Under the pieces are notes generated by a model. That model had not been told where the DNA came from. It saw only the letters and a program-made list of their open reading frames with translations, and did no database searches. A program made the position numbers and the translations under genes. This document shows positions 7,051-15,419 of a stretch of 28,398 nt of DNA, in pieces (position 1 is the stretch's first letter; each line of letters opens with the position of its first letter). This DNA comes from Alphaproteobacteria bacterium (GTDB lineage: Bacteria; Pseudomonadota; Alphaproteobacteria; Rhodobacterales; Rhodobacteraceae): contig JAJRRX010000010.1 in assembly GCA_024279075.1 (NCBI GenBank), positions 1 to 28,398 on the forward strand, read 5' to 3'.

Positions 7051-7807
7051 ACGAAAAATTCGCTACTTTATGACATCACCCTATCGCGGGCGCGATGGGG
7101 TGCGTAGCACGCTAAAAGAACTTCAAAGATATGGCAGACTTGCACTTATAGGAGGCATGCTTCGCGATGTTGCCTTGTTCGGGAATGCGGGTTTTAAATC
7201 AGATCTCGACTTTGTAATTGATCCGTATGATTTATCGGATTTCGAAACGCACATGCATGCTATTGGTGCCCGCAAAAACCGTTTTGGTGGTTATGCCTTG
7301 CCATTCTCAAAATGGCAGATAGATGTGTGGCCCCTTCAACGAACTTGGGCTCATATGCATGGTCATGTCCAAATTCGAACTATCGGTGATTTGCGGGAGG
7401 GCACATTTTTTAAATGTGACGCAATCATTTATGATTTGGAGCATAAAAAACTACGCACTAAACCTAATTACTTCAAGGAGTTGGATCAAAAAATATTGGA
7501 AATCAATCTTCGCCCAAATCCAAATCCGCAAGGAAATGCCGTTAGGGCATTTCGGTATTCGTTTATTAAAGGTTTCCAGTGGGGGCCGAATCTTTCACAG
7601 TTCGTTGCTGAAACAATCAAAGATATCGGTTGGAATGCGCTCAAGGAGGGCGAGTTCCGCTCGTTCAGAACGGAATACCTCGAAACCGTAGATGCGCCTG
7701 AATTGATGAGGGGGCTTGAGTCCCACCTTTCAACGAGTAAAAAATTATTGTTTAATCCAGCGGCCTTCCAGCGCGGCATGCAGTTGGAACTTCCGCTCCA
7801 TAAATGA
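7034..7807 (+). CDS. CCA-adding/poly(A) polymerase-like nucleotidyltransferase
   Basis: This belongs to the pol-beta nucleotidyltransferase superfamily and resembles the head and neck of class II CCA-adding enzymes and poly(A) polymerases. The catalytic head shows G-G-M-L-R-D at 40-45, the paired carboxylates D57 and D59 in S-D-L-D-F-V-I-D, and the third carboxylate D97 in Q-I-D-V-W. A neck-like segment around 165-190 (A-V-R-A-F-R-Y-S-F-I-K-G-F) follows. At 257 aa it is shorter than true CCA enzymes (usually 350 or more), so the tRNA-binding body and tail look reduced. Its start lies 17 bp inside the dGTPase gene, implying co-translation. It might add nucleotides to tRNA or other RNA as an effector. 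The substrate is unknown. Confidence 0.8.
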   Translation: MEHLLERKIRYFMTSPYRGRDGVRSTLKELQRYGRLALIGGMLRDVALFGNAGFKSDLDFVIDPYDLSDFETHMHAIGARKNRFGGYALPFSKWQIDVWPLQRTWAHMHGHVQIRTIGDLREGTFFKCDAIIYDLEHKKLRTKPNYFKELDQKILEINLRPNPNPQGNAVRAFRYSFIKGFQWGPNLSQFVAETIKDIGWNALKEGEFRSFRTEYLETVDAPELMRGLESHLSTSKKLLFNPAAFQRGMQLELPLHK

Positions 7808-7921
7808 TATGACTGTCATTGCTTGAGTATCAGCCAAAAAATCGGCTGCTACAGCCTGCAACGCGAGCTTTCCATGCATAGCGGTCTTTAAAGATTGAGC
7901 CAGCGACGTTCTGCTTCCCAT
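7745..7921 (-). CDS. Possible small minus-strand ORF at the element's right end
   Basis: A 58-codon frame starts with an ATG at 7921 and ends with TAA at 7745, converging on and overlapping the last 63 bp of the nucleotidyltransferase gene. The predicted protein has helix-like composition (for example ALQAVAADFLADTQ) but no family I recognise. A palindrome (CTAACA, 3 bp, TGTTAG) lies just upstream, which could be its operator. The ribosome site is weak. It may be a chance frame. Confidence 0.25.
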   Translation of the reverse strand: MGSRTSLAQSLKTAMHGKLALQAVAADFLADTQAMTVISFMERKFQLHAALEGRWIKQ

Positions 7922-7934
7922 CCATATTGACAAC

Positions 7935-7949
7935 CTAACAATATGTTAG
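7935..7949. promoter_or_regulatory. Palindrome, possible operator
   Basis: CTAACA and TGTTAG form a 6-bp inverted repeat around ATA. It lies between the small minus-strand frame and the right arm-type repeats, about 125 bp from the right att core. It may bind the AlpA/Xis-like protein or a regulator of the small frame. Only the symmetry is seen. Confidence 0.3.
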
Positions 7950-7966
7950 TGTTTCTGAGGCTCAAA

Positions 7967-7988
7967 CGTAGCACCAGCGTAGCACCGC
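7967..7988 (+). repeat. Two tandem 11-bp repeats, probable right integrase arm sites
   Basis: CGTAGCACCAG followed by CGTAGCACCGC repeats the unit found three times at 281-313, in the same orientation. The first is an exact match to the third left copy; the second differs in its last two bases. The pair ends 86 bp before the right att core, in keeping with integrase arm-type sites. Confidence 0.6.
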
Positions 7989-8054
7989 AAAAAATGGCAC
8001 AACTTACGATCGCTTGAAGACGTAAAGTAGATTATTGATATTACTAGTAAATTT

Positions 8055-8131
<77 letters not shown>

Positions 8132-8154
8132 ACAGGGACACAATGTGCCAAGAG

Positions 8155-8172
8155 CAACAACTTGCGTTGTTG
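8155..8172. other. Perfect hairpin upstream of tRNA-fMet
   Basis: CAACAAC and GTTGTTG form a 7-bp stem. Read on the minus strand the loop is GCAA, a GNRA-type tetraloop. It lies 24 bp upstream of the tRNA 5' end and could be part of the tRNA leader or a remnant of a terminator. No U-tract follows on either strand. Confidence 0.3.
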
Positions 8173-8304
8173 GCGCTTAGCTACCCCCATTGGCGGGGAG
8201 GTTCAACCGGAAAATTCAGGAATTCGCAAATAAATGTTGTTACCGTTTTCGTAACCTTATCCACCTAAACCAAAAGCCACATCACTGTTTGGGAGAATCC
8301 GCGA

Positions 8305-9096
8305 ATGGTTAACACATGGCGTTTGGTATTGCTGCTGTTTTTGGCAGGTTTGCCCCTGCGTGCGCAGGAAGCCACCGATGAGGATGCAATTTCGAGCATT
8401 TGCGATGCGGTGAGCGCTGCCGCTGCCCGCGCTCAAAATATGCCCAGCGATGCGCTCTATGCCATCACCCTCTCTGAAACAGGCCGCACCCGTGGCGGGG
8501 CCTTTCGCCCTTGGCCGTGGACGGTGAACATGGAAGGCCGTGGCTTTTGGTTTGACACCCGCGAGGAGGCCTATGCCTATGTGATGGAGCGCTACAATGC
8601 TGGCGCCCGCAGCTTTGATGTCGGCTGCTTTCAGATCAATTACAAATGGCACGGCATGAATTTCGAATCTATCGAAGCGATGTTTGACCCGATGGTCAAT
8701 GCCACCTATGCCGCGCAATTACTTTCTGGCCTCAATGATGAGTTCGGCGATTGGACCAAGGCGGCGGGGGCGTATCACTCTCGCACAGAGACTTATGCCA
8801 GCCGCTATCGCACCCGCTATGCGCGCATCCGTGGGCGGTTGAATGGTGTTGCGCCTGAGCCTGTTCTGCGCCTCCCCACGGTGCAGATCGCCCGCGCTGC
8901 CCGCTTTCCTGATGTGCAACACGCCTTCCTATCGGCACCGCCAGTTGCGGCTATTTCGCCCTATAGCGCTCGTGCAGGGGCCATTGGTGACGGGGCGATT
9001 GAAACACCTGTGGCGGTGATGGGGTCCTTGGCTTCTGGCATGCTTGGCGGCACCACCGTCACCCTCTTAACCGGCACCAGCGGCGCGCTTTTCTAA
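8305..9096 (+). CDS. Secreted lytic transglycosylase of the flagellar operon (SltF-like)
   Basis: This is a periplasmic transglycosylase with an SLT-type fold that would cut peptidoglycan, probably to let the flagellar rod through. A signal peptide occupies residues 1-20 (cleavage after L-R-A). The catalytic glutamate is probably E58 in L-S-E-T-G-R, followed by the conserved V-G-C-F-Q-I-N-Y and A-A-G-A-Y-H-S motifs. The C-terminal ~80 residues are low-complexity and Ala/Pro-rich, perhaps a docking tail. GGGAG lies just upstream of the ATG. It is followed by flhA 8 bp later, so an operon is likely. Rhodobacterales lack a FlgJ muramidase domain and use SltF-type enzymes, which fits, but the orthology is inference. 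Confidence 0.8.
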   Translation: MVNTWRLVLLLFLAGLPLRAQEATDEDAISSICDAVSAAAARAQNMPSDALYAITLSETGRTRGGAFRPWPWTVNMEGRGFWFDTREEAYAYVMERYNAGARSFDVGCFQINYKWHGMNFESIEAMFDPMVNATYAAQLLSGLNDEFGDWTKAAGAYHSRTETYASRYRTRYARIRGRLNGVAPEPVLRLPTVQIARAARFPDVQHAFLSAPPVAAISPYSARAGAIGDGAIETPVAVMGSLASGMLGGTTVTLLTGTSGALF

Positions 9097-9104
9097 GGAT
9101 CATT

Positions 9105-11189
9105 ATGCCCAAAATCTCCATCGCCACGCTGTATCAGCCCACGGTTTTGCTTAGCATTGCGCTGATGGCTGTGATCGCCATGATGATCTTGCCCATGCCC
9201 GCTTGGGTGCTGGATATCGGCCTTGCTGCCAGCTTTGCCATTTCGATTTTGATCTTCACCATAACCCTGTTTATCACCCGACCACTGGAGTTTTCGGCTT
9301 TTCCAACCATCCTCTTGGCCAGCCTCATGCTGCGGCTGTCGCTGAATGTGTCCTCCACCAAGCTGATTATTGGAGAGGGGCACACGGGCACAGGGGCGGC
9401 GGGGGATGTGATCGAGGGTTTTGCTAACTTCATCATGGGCGGCTCGGTTTATCTTGGGTTGGTGGTTTTTGGCGTGCTGTTGATCGTGAATTTTATCGTC
9501 ATCACCAAGGGCGCGGGGCGGATGGCCGAAGTTGGCGCGCGCTTTGCTTTGGATGGTATGCCGGGCAAACAGCTGGCGATTGATAGTGACATGGCAGCGG
9601 GCGCGATTGACCACGAGGAAGCCAAGAAGCGGCGCAAAACCGAGCAGGAAGAAACCACGTTTTTTGGCTCGCTTGATGGGGCCTCGAAGTTTGTGAAGGG
9701 GGATGCGGTGGCGGGGCTGCTCATCACCATGCTCAACCTGATCATGGGCCTTGTAATGGGGGTGTTTGTACACGGCATGCCTGTTGGGCAAGCCTTTGAA
9801 ACCTATGCGATTCTTACGGTTGGCGATGGCCTTGTTTCGCAATTCCCCTCCGTCATTATTTCCATCGCCTCTGCACTGCTACTCTCTAAAGGCGGGGTGC
9901 TTGGCTCGGCCGATAAAGCCCTCACAAGCCAGCTTGGGGCCTACCCTGAGGCGCTGGCTACTGTGGCCGTTCTGCTGGCGCTTTTTGGTCTTGTCCCCGG
10001 CCTGCCTATCCTGCCGTTTTTCGCGGGCGCTGCGGCGCTTGGGGCAGCGGCTTATGTGAGCTTCAAACGCAAAGCGCGCGAGGCGGACGAGGCCAAAATG
10101 GAGGAGGTGGTTGAGGCCCCCAAAGCCCAGCAAAAAACGCTGGGCGATATGCTGGACCTCGATGAAATCCACCTCGAATTTGCCTCTGATCTAGTGTCGA
10201 CCGTGATGGATGATAGCGCGGGGCTTGATCGCCGCATTCTGAATATGCGCAACCATATTGCCGCGCAGTTCGGCGTGGTTATCCCCGAAATCCGGTTAAC
10301 AGATTCGACGCTTTTGCCTAATGGCACCTATGTCATCCGCATTCAGGGGGTAGAGATTGCCCGTTCGGAAGTGAAGATCGGCAAGGTGCTGGTGCTGCTG
10401 GCCGATGGCGTCATCGATCCGCCCAATGGCCATGATGTTTCCGAGCCGGTTTACGGCGCGCCCGCCCGTTGGATAGAGCCGGATCTGCAAGAAGATGCGG
10501 CGCTGCAAGGGCTTTCCGTCGTCACCCCGACCGAGGTGATCGCCACCCACCTTTTGGAGGTGCTCAAGCAGAACTTCGGGCGGCTGTTTAACCGCCGCAC
10601 CCTGCGCAAGCTGCTGGATGAGTTTGTGGCGGTTTCCGATACCACCCGCGCCGCCGCCAACCGCCGCATTCTAGATGAGTTTGTGCCAGACAAGGTGAGC
10701 ATTGACCTCTTGCAATCGGTGTTGCGCTTGCTTTTGGAGGAGCAGGTCTCCATTCGAAACCTGCCGTTGATACTGGAATCCATCGCAGAAGCCAGCGGTG
10801 CGCTCACGGGGATAGAGGCGATCACAGAATATGTGCGCCAGCGGCTTGGGTTCCAGCTTATCGCCGATATGCAAGAGCCAGACGGCGCGTTGCCCTTGGT
10901 GCAGCTTTCCCCGGAATGGGAGGCGCTGTTTCAAAAGCACCAGCTAGAGGGCGAGCAAGGTGGGGCCGATGTGGCTTTACCGCCGCATGAGTTTAACCGC
11001 CTCGCCACGGCGGTGGCCGAGCAGGTGGGAAAAGCGGGCGAACAAGGCCGCTATCCGGCGGTTATTACCTCGGCGCGGCGCAGGCGGTTTATTCATACGG
11101 TGCTCAGCGCCAAAGGCATTCGCAACCCTGTGTTTAGCTTTGAAGAAGTCGGGGCTAATGCGCAGCCAGCACTTGTGGGCATGGCCTGA
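9105..11189 (+). CDS. flhA: Flagellar export apparatus protein FlhA
   Basis: FlhA is the large inner-membrane subunit of the flagellar type III export gate, and its cytoplasmic domain docks chaperone-substrate complexes. The N-terminal ~320 residues contain about eight membrane segments. The FHIPEP-family signature appears at about 131-170 (V-I-T-K-G-A-G-R-M-A-E-V-G-A-R-F). The rest is the cytoplasmic domain. Length (694 aa) is normal. AAGGAT precedes the ATG at 9105. Its stop overlaps the fliR start (TGATG). The gene is GC-rich, unlike the island to its left. Confusion with the virulence homologue (SctV) is unlikely given fliR and flhB beside it. Confidence 0.97.
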   Translation: MPKISIATLYQPTVLLSIALMAVIAMMILPMPAWVLDIGLAASFAISILIFTITLFITRPLEFSAFPTILLASLMLRLSLNVSSTKLIIGEGHTGTGAAGDVIEGFANFIMGGSVYLGLVVFGVLLIVNFIVITKGAGRMAEVGARFALDGMPGKQLAIDSDMAAGAIDHEEAKKRRKTEQEETTFFGSLDGASKFVKGDAVAGLLITMLNLIMGLVMGVFVHGMPVGQAFETYAILTVGDGLVSQFPSVIISIASALLLSKGGVLGSADKALTSQLGAYPEALATVAVLLALFGLVPGLPILPFFAGAAALGAAAYVSFKRKAREADEAKMEEVVEAPKAQQKTLGDMLDLDEIHLEFASDLVSTVMDDSAGLDRRILNMRNHIAAQFGVVIPEIRLTDSTLLPNGTYVIRIQGVEIARSEVKIGKVLVLLADGVIDPPNGHDVSEPVYGAPARWIEPDLQEDAALQGLSVVTPTEVIATHLLEVLKQNFGRLFNRRTLRKLLDEFVAVSDTTRAAANRRILDEFVPDKVSIDLLQSVLRLLLEEQVSIRNLPLILESIAEASGALTGIEAITEYVRQRLGFQLIADMQEPDGALPLVQLSPEWEALFQKHQLEGEQGGADVALPPHEFNRLATAVAEQVGKAGEQGRYPAVITSARRRRFIHTVLSAKGIRNPVFSFEEVGANAQPALVGMA

Positions 11190-11971
11190 TGCTAGAGGGG
11201 CTGGCAGAAATACTGGCGCAATCCAATGTTAGCCTCGCAGGGCTGATATTGGTGTTTGTGCGGGTGGCCGCTGCTGTTTCTCTTATGCCCGGTTTTGGCG
11301 AGCAGGCCATCCCCTCCCGCGTGCGCCTGATGGCGGCCATCGGGTTTACCCTCGTGGTCTGGCCGATGGTCGAGCCTTCTCTCCCCCCCATCAGCCCCGA
11401 GCTTCCAACCCTCGCAGGGCTAATCGTGATCGAGGCAGGCATAGGTTTTCTCATCGGCATTTCCCTGCGGCTCATGGTTATGGCCATCCAGTTTGCGGGC
11501 TCTGTCGCCGCCCAATCCACTGCTATTACGCAGGTTGCTGGCGTGGGGGTTACGCCGGACCCGATGCCCGCGATTGGCAATATTCTCATGCTCGCAGGCC
11601 TCACATTAGCGCTGGTTACCGGCCTGCACATCAAGGCCAGCCTCGCCATTGCCTCAACCTATGAGCTGTTTCCGCTTGGCACCATTCCGGTGGCCGGAGA
11701 TATTGCCGAATGGGGCATCGCGCGGGTGTCCAATGTGTTTGCCTTTGGCTTCACCATGGCCGCGCCCTTTGTGCTCGCGTCGTTTGCCTATAACCTTGCG
11801 CTCGGCGCCATTAACCGCGCCATGCCCTCGCTTATGGTGGCTTTTGTGGGCGCGCCGCTGATCACCGCTGGCGCACTCCTAATCTTGCTCCTCGCCGCCC
11901 CCGCCATTATCACCGTGTGGAATGACCGTTTGGACATGGTGCTGGCCAACCAGATGGGCATGCCGGAATGA
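11189..11971 (+). CDS. fliR: Flagellar export protein FliR
   Basis: FliR is a multi-pass inner-membrane protein that, with FliP and FliQ, forms the export channel. The 260-aa sequence is almost wholly hydrophobic with about six membrane segments, and it contains the family stretch L-M-P-G-F-G-E-Q-A-I-P-S-R-V-R near residue 30. Its start overlaps the flhA stop and its stop overlaps the flhB start (ATGA), indicating coupled translation. fliP and fliQ are not in this window. Confidence 0.95.
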   Translation: MLEGLAEILAQSNVSLAGLILVFVRVAAAVSLMPGFGEQAIPSRVRLMAAIGFTLVVWPMVEPSLPPISPELPTLAGLIVIEAGIGFLIGISLRLMVMAIQFAGSVAAQSTAITQVAGVGVTPDPMPAIGNILMLAGLTLALVTGLHIKASLAIASTYELFPLGTIPVAGDIAEWGIARVSNVFAFGFTMAAPFVLASFAYNLALGAINRAMPSLMVAFVGAPLITAGALLILLLAAPAIITVWNDRLDMVLANQMGMPE

Positions 11972-13059
11972 GTGAGGGCAAAGATGATTCAGGCGAAAAA
12001 TCCCATGACGCCTCCCAGCAAAAAATCGACAAATCTCGCAAAAAGGGAGACATTGCCCGCTCGATGGATGTATCGGCCGCTGCGGGCTACCTTGGGCTTT
12101 TTATCGCGCTGACATTTGTAGGCATGGAGGGCGTGGGTAAAAGTGCGGGGGTATTGGCGCAGGTTTTTGGCAATGCCGATTCCTTGAGCCAGCAACTCCT
12201 GGCCTCCGGTGGCTCATCTATGGCAGCCCAGCTTTTCGGGCAGGCATTGCTGATATTGGTTCCGATATTTTTATTGCCTGTCACCGCGGCATTGCTGGTA
12301 ACGCTGGCGCAAAGGCTTTTTGTGTTTGCCCCGAGCAAGATCAAGCCCAAAGGCAACCGGATATCGCCGCTCCAAGGTTTTAAAAACAAATTCGGTGCCA
12401 AAGGGATTGTCGAGTTTCTCAAAACCGTTAGCAAAATGGTGCTGGTTGCCTTTGGCGTCTATATGCTGCTGCGCAGTAAAAAAGACGAAATACTAGGCAT
12501 GGTGCGGGCCGAGCCAGCCGAAGTGGCGCTGGAGCTTGGCAAAATCCTGACCTCTATGGTGCTGATGGTGATGACCATCGCGCTCTTGATCGCGCTGGTT
12601 GATTTCCTCTGGCAAAAATACCACCACCTGCAAAAGCTGCGCATGTCTCACAAAGAACTTCAGGACGAAAGCAAAGAAAGCGAGGGCGACCCGCATATGA
12701 AGGGCAAACGCCGCCAGCGCGCGCAGGAAATTGCCACCAACCAAATGCTGCATGATGTGCCGCGTGCTGATGTGATTATCGTCAACCCGACCCATTATGC
12801 CGTGGCGCTGGAATGGGCCCGCACGCCAGGCACCGCACCGGTGGTGATCGCCAAAGGGGTGGATGACGTGGCGCGGCGCATTCGCGAAGTGGCCAGCGAG
12901 AGCGGCGTGCCCATCCATTCAGACCCGCCAACCGCGCGCGCGCTGCACGCTACCGTAAAAATTGGCCACGAGATTGACCCCGAGCATTACCGCGCCATCG
13001 CCGCCGCCATCCGCTTTGCCGCTGACATGCGCGCCAAGGCCAAGGAGCGGGGCGCATGA
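11968..13059 (+). CDS. flhB: Flagellar export switch protein FlhB
   Basis: FlhB controls the switch from rod/hook to filament export by self-cleavage. Four membrane segments lie in about residues 30-215, followed by a basic linker. The autocleavage motif NPTH is at 273-276, cutting between N273 and P274. Downstream is the usual C-terminal globular domain (A-K-G-V-D-D-V-A-R-R-I-R). Length (363 aa) is typical. It overlaps the next gene by ATGA. Confidence 0.96.
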   Translation: MSEGKDDSGEKSHDASQQKIDKSRKKGDIARSMDVSAAAGYLGLFIALTFVGMEGVGKSAGVLAQVFGNADSLSQQLLASGGSSMAAQLFGQALLILVPIFLLPVTAALLVTLAQRLFVFAPSKIKPKGNRISPLQGFKNKFGAKGIVEFLKTVSKMVLVAFGVYMLLRSKKDEILGMVRAEPAEVALELGKILTSMVLMVMTIALLIALVDFLWQKYHHLQKLRMSHKELQDESKESEGDPHMKGKRRQRAQEIATNQMLHDVPRADVIIVNPTHYAVALEWARTPGTAPVVIAKGVDDVARRIREVASESGVPIHSDPPTARALHATVKIGHEIDPEHYRAIAAAIRFAADMRAKAKERGA

Positions 13060-13448
13060 CGCCCGAAGAGCTGAAAATCCTGCGTGATTTGGCTGAGCAA
13101 AAACGGTTAAAGGACTTGGCGGAACTTACCCGCGCTAACGCTGAAACTGCCCTGACCGCCGCACAAATGGCAGCTTTAGCCTCCGAGGTAAGCGATAATC
13201 TGGAGGATGCCCCGCCCGAGGACCTCGCGATTATTTCGCGCTGGCTGGGCTGGGCCGAACAGGAAAACCTACGCCTCGCCAGCCGCCGCCACATTCAGGA
13301 GCAACAGGCCGAGGCCGCCCGTAGTTTCGCCGCCATTTCGGATGCAAAAACCCGCGTTATTGGCGATATGCTCAAACAAGCTCAGCACCGCGCGCTGCTT
13401 GACGACCGCCGTAAAGCCGAGCAGGAAGGCCGTGCGCCGGATAGGTAA
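13056..13448 (+). CDS. Small coiled-coil protein downstream of flhB
   Basis: This 130-aa protein is charged and largely helical, with long Ala/Glu/Gln/Arg-rich stretches at about 1-55 and 75-125 that predict coiled coils. No signal peptide or membrane segment is seen. It starts inside the flhB stop codon (ATGA), so it is part of the flagellar operon. Its size and composition recall FliJ-like export chaperones, but no diagnostic motif is visible, so the role is a guess. Confidence 0.7.
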   Translation: MTPEELKILRDLAEQKRLKDLAELTRANAETALTAAQMAALASEVSDNLEDAPPEDLAIISRWLGWAEQENLRLASRRHIQEQQAEAARSFAAISDAKTRVIGDMLKQAQHRALLDDRRKAEQEGRAPDR

Positions 13449-13514
13449 AATTAAATATACAAGTGTTCAGTTAGCCGCTAAGTTTACCCTGAGAACGGAT
13501 AAGCGGAGTTTACC

Positions 13515-15419
13515 ATGCCCACCCAAAGCCCCCTTTGGCAGCCCAGCCCTGAAGCCATGCAGCAAAGCCTGATCGCGGGCTTCATGAAAGCGGCAGGCCA
13601 GCCGGATTTTGCAGCCCTGCACGCATGGTCTGTCGCCAATACCGCCGATTTTTGGCGGCTGGCATGGGATTATTGCGGGTTGCAAGGCGCGCAAGGCGGC
13701 ACCGCTTATATTCACAACGACGACCCGATCAAAGCGCAGTTCTTCCCCGAGGCCCAGCTTAACGTCGTTGAAACCTTCCTGAAAAACGCCGATGACCGCC
13801 CCGCGATTTCCTTCATTGGCGAGAATGGCCAGCGGATGAAATGGACGCGGGCCGAGCTAAAGCGCGAGGTCGAGCAGCTCGCCGCCGCGCTGAAAGCCGA
13901 GGGCATCGGCAAGGGCGACCGCGTGGCCGGATATGTGCCAAATATGCCGCAAACCGTGGCGGCGATGCTGGCCACGGCATCGCTCGGGGCTGTTTGGTCC
14001 TCCTGCGCGCCGGAAAGCGGGCCGGATGCGGTGGTGGACAGGTTTGACCAGATCGAGCCGAAGCTGTTATTCACCGTGGATGGCTACTATTATGGCGGCA
14101 AATGGTTTGAAACCGCTGGCTCTGTGGATGAAATTCTGGAGCGGGTGTCAAGCATTCAAAAGGTTGTTTCGTGGAACTATTCCGGCACCGAGAGCAGCTA
14201 TGATGCCTTCAAACACACCGACGCCCCCACCCTCACCTGCACCCCGATGGGCTTTCGGGACCCGCTTTACGTGATGTTTTCCTCCGGCACCACGGGCAAG
14301 CCAAAATGCATCGAGCATGCTGGCGGCGGCACGCTATTGCGGATGCTTGTTGAGCATCAACTCCACTGCGATATTCACCCCGAAGACCGCGTGTTTTACT
14401 ACACCACCTGCAACTGGATGATGTGGAACTGGCTCGTAGGCGCGCTGGCCTCCGAAGCCGAAATCATCCTTTATGACGGCAACCCCGCCTTCCCTGATAT
14501 CGATCGTCTTTTTGCACTGGCGGAAAGCGAGCGCCTCACCCATATGGGGGTTTCCGCCAAGTTTATCGACGGTGTACAAAAGCAACACCACACCCCTAGC
14601 GTGCATGATCTTAGCGCCCTACGGGTAGTGCTCTCCACCGGCTCGCCGCTTTCGCCCGAGGGTTTTACTCATGTTTACGCCGACTGGAAAGCTGATGTGC
14701 AACTCGCCTCGATTTGCGGTGGCACTGATATTCTTGGCGTTTTTGTCGGTGGTTGCCCCATTCTGCCCGTCTATCAGGGCGAGATTCCCTGCGCCGCACT
14801 CGGGTTGGATGTTACCACGTTGGGCGAGGATGGCGCGCCCGTAAGCGGAGAGCCCGGCGAGCTTGTCTGCCGCAACGCTCACCCTTCTATGCCGACGCGG
14901 TTCCTTAATGACCCAGATGATGCCCGCTACCGTGCTGCCTATTTTGACACCTATCCAAACATCTGGCGGCAAGGCGATTTTGCCCTGCGCACAGAGAACG
15001 GCGGCTTCATCGTGCTCGGGCGCTCGGATGCCACGCTAAACCCCGGCGGCATTCGTATTGGCACGGCCGAGATTTACCGCCAGCTGACGGATATCGACGA
15101 GATCGTCGATTCGGTGGTTATCGGCCAGAGCTTTGAAAATGACACTCGCGTGGTGCTGTTTGTGATGCTGGCTTCGGGCGCGACGCTAGATGACGCGCTG
15201 ATCAAACGCGTAAAAACCGGCATTCGCAGCCATACCACGCCCCGCCATGTGCCTGCCAAAATCATTGCAGTCGCGGATATCCCGCGCACCCATTCTGGCA
15301 AAATTGCCGAGCTTGCGGTGCGCGATGTAGTTAATAACCTGCCCGTGCGAAACCTCACAGGGCTGGCCAACCCCGAGGCGTTGGGGCTGTTTGAAAACCT
15401 GCCAGCGTTAGGCGCCTAG
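13515..15419 (+). CDS. aacS: Acetoacetyl-CoA synthetase
   Basis: The enzyme would activate acetoacetate with ATP and CoA to acetoacetyl-CoA via an acyl-adenylate. It is a member of the ANL adenylate-forming superfamily. The N-terminal segment W-R-L-A-W-D-Y matches the acetoacetate/acetyl-CoA synthetase type. The ATP motif S-S-G-T-T-G-K-P-K-C lies near residues 256-265, then the adenylation motif Y-T-T-C-N-W-M-M-W and the C-terminal catalytic lysine K596 in H-S-G-K. Length (634 aa) is typical of AacS. GGAG precedes the ATG. It reads separately from the flagellar genes. Its substrate is a product of the fumarylacetoacetase encoded downstream. Its 3' end overlaps the opposing VOC gene by 12 bp. 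Confidence 0.9.
   Translation: MPTQSPLWQPSPEAMQQSLIAGFMKAAGQPDFAALHAWSVANTADFWRLAWDYCGLQGAQGGTAYIHNDDPIKAQFFPEAQLNVVETFLKNADDRPAISFIGENGQRMKWTRAELKREVEQLAAALKAEGIGKGDRVAGYVPNMPQTVAAMLATASLGAVWSSCAPESGPDAVVDRFDQIEPKLLFTVDGYYYGGKWFETAGSVDEILERVSSIQKVVSWNYSGTESSYDAFKHTDAPTLTCTPMGFRDPLYVMFSSGTTGKPKCIEHAGGGTLLRMLVEHQLHCDIHPEDRVFYYTTCNWMMWNWLVGALASEAEIILYDGNPAFPDIDRLFALAESERLTHMGVSAKFIDGVQKQHHTPSVHDLSALRVVLSTGSPLSPEGFTHVYADWKADVQLASICGGTDILGVFVGGCPILPVYQGEIPCAALGLDVTTLGEDGAPVSGEPGELVCRNAHPSMPTRFLNDPDDARYRAAYFDTYPNIWRQGDFALRTENGGFIVLGRSDATLNPGGIRIGTAEIYRQLTDIDEIVDSVVIGQSFENDTRVVLFVMLASGATLDDALIKRVKTGIRSHTTPRHVPAKIIAVADIPRTHSGKIAELAVRDVVNNLPVRNLTGLANPEALGLFENLPALGA

Noticed and set aside
7829..7847. 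CAGCC/GGCTG hairpin downstream of the nucleotidyltransferase gene
   Set aside because: The 5-bp stem has a long A-rich loop and no U-tract, so it does not qualify as a terminator.
9093..9842. A 249-codon minus-strand frame within flhA
   Set aside because: It has low-complexity His/Arg/Gln-rich composition with no family features and lies opposite a clear flhA gene.
15409..15418. TAGGCGCCTA palindrome where the aacS and VOC stops overlap
   Set aside because: It is a direct result of two converging stop codons and too short for a terminator hairpin; recorded only as a curiosity.
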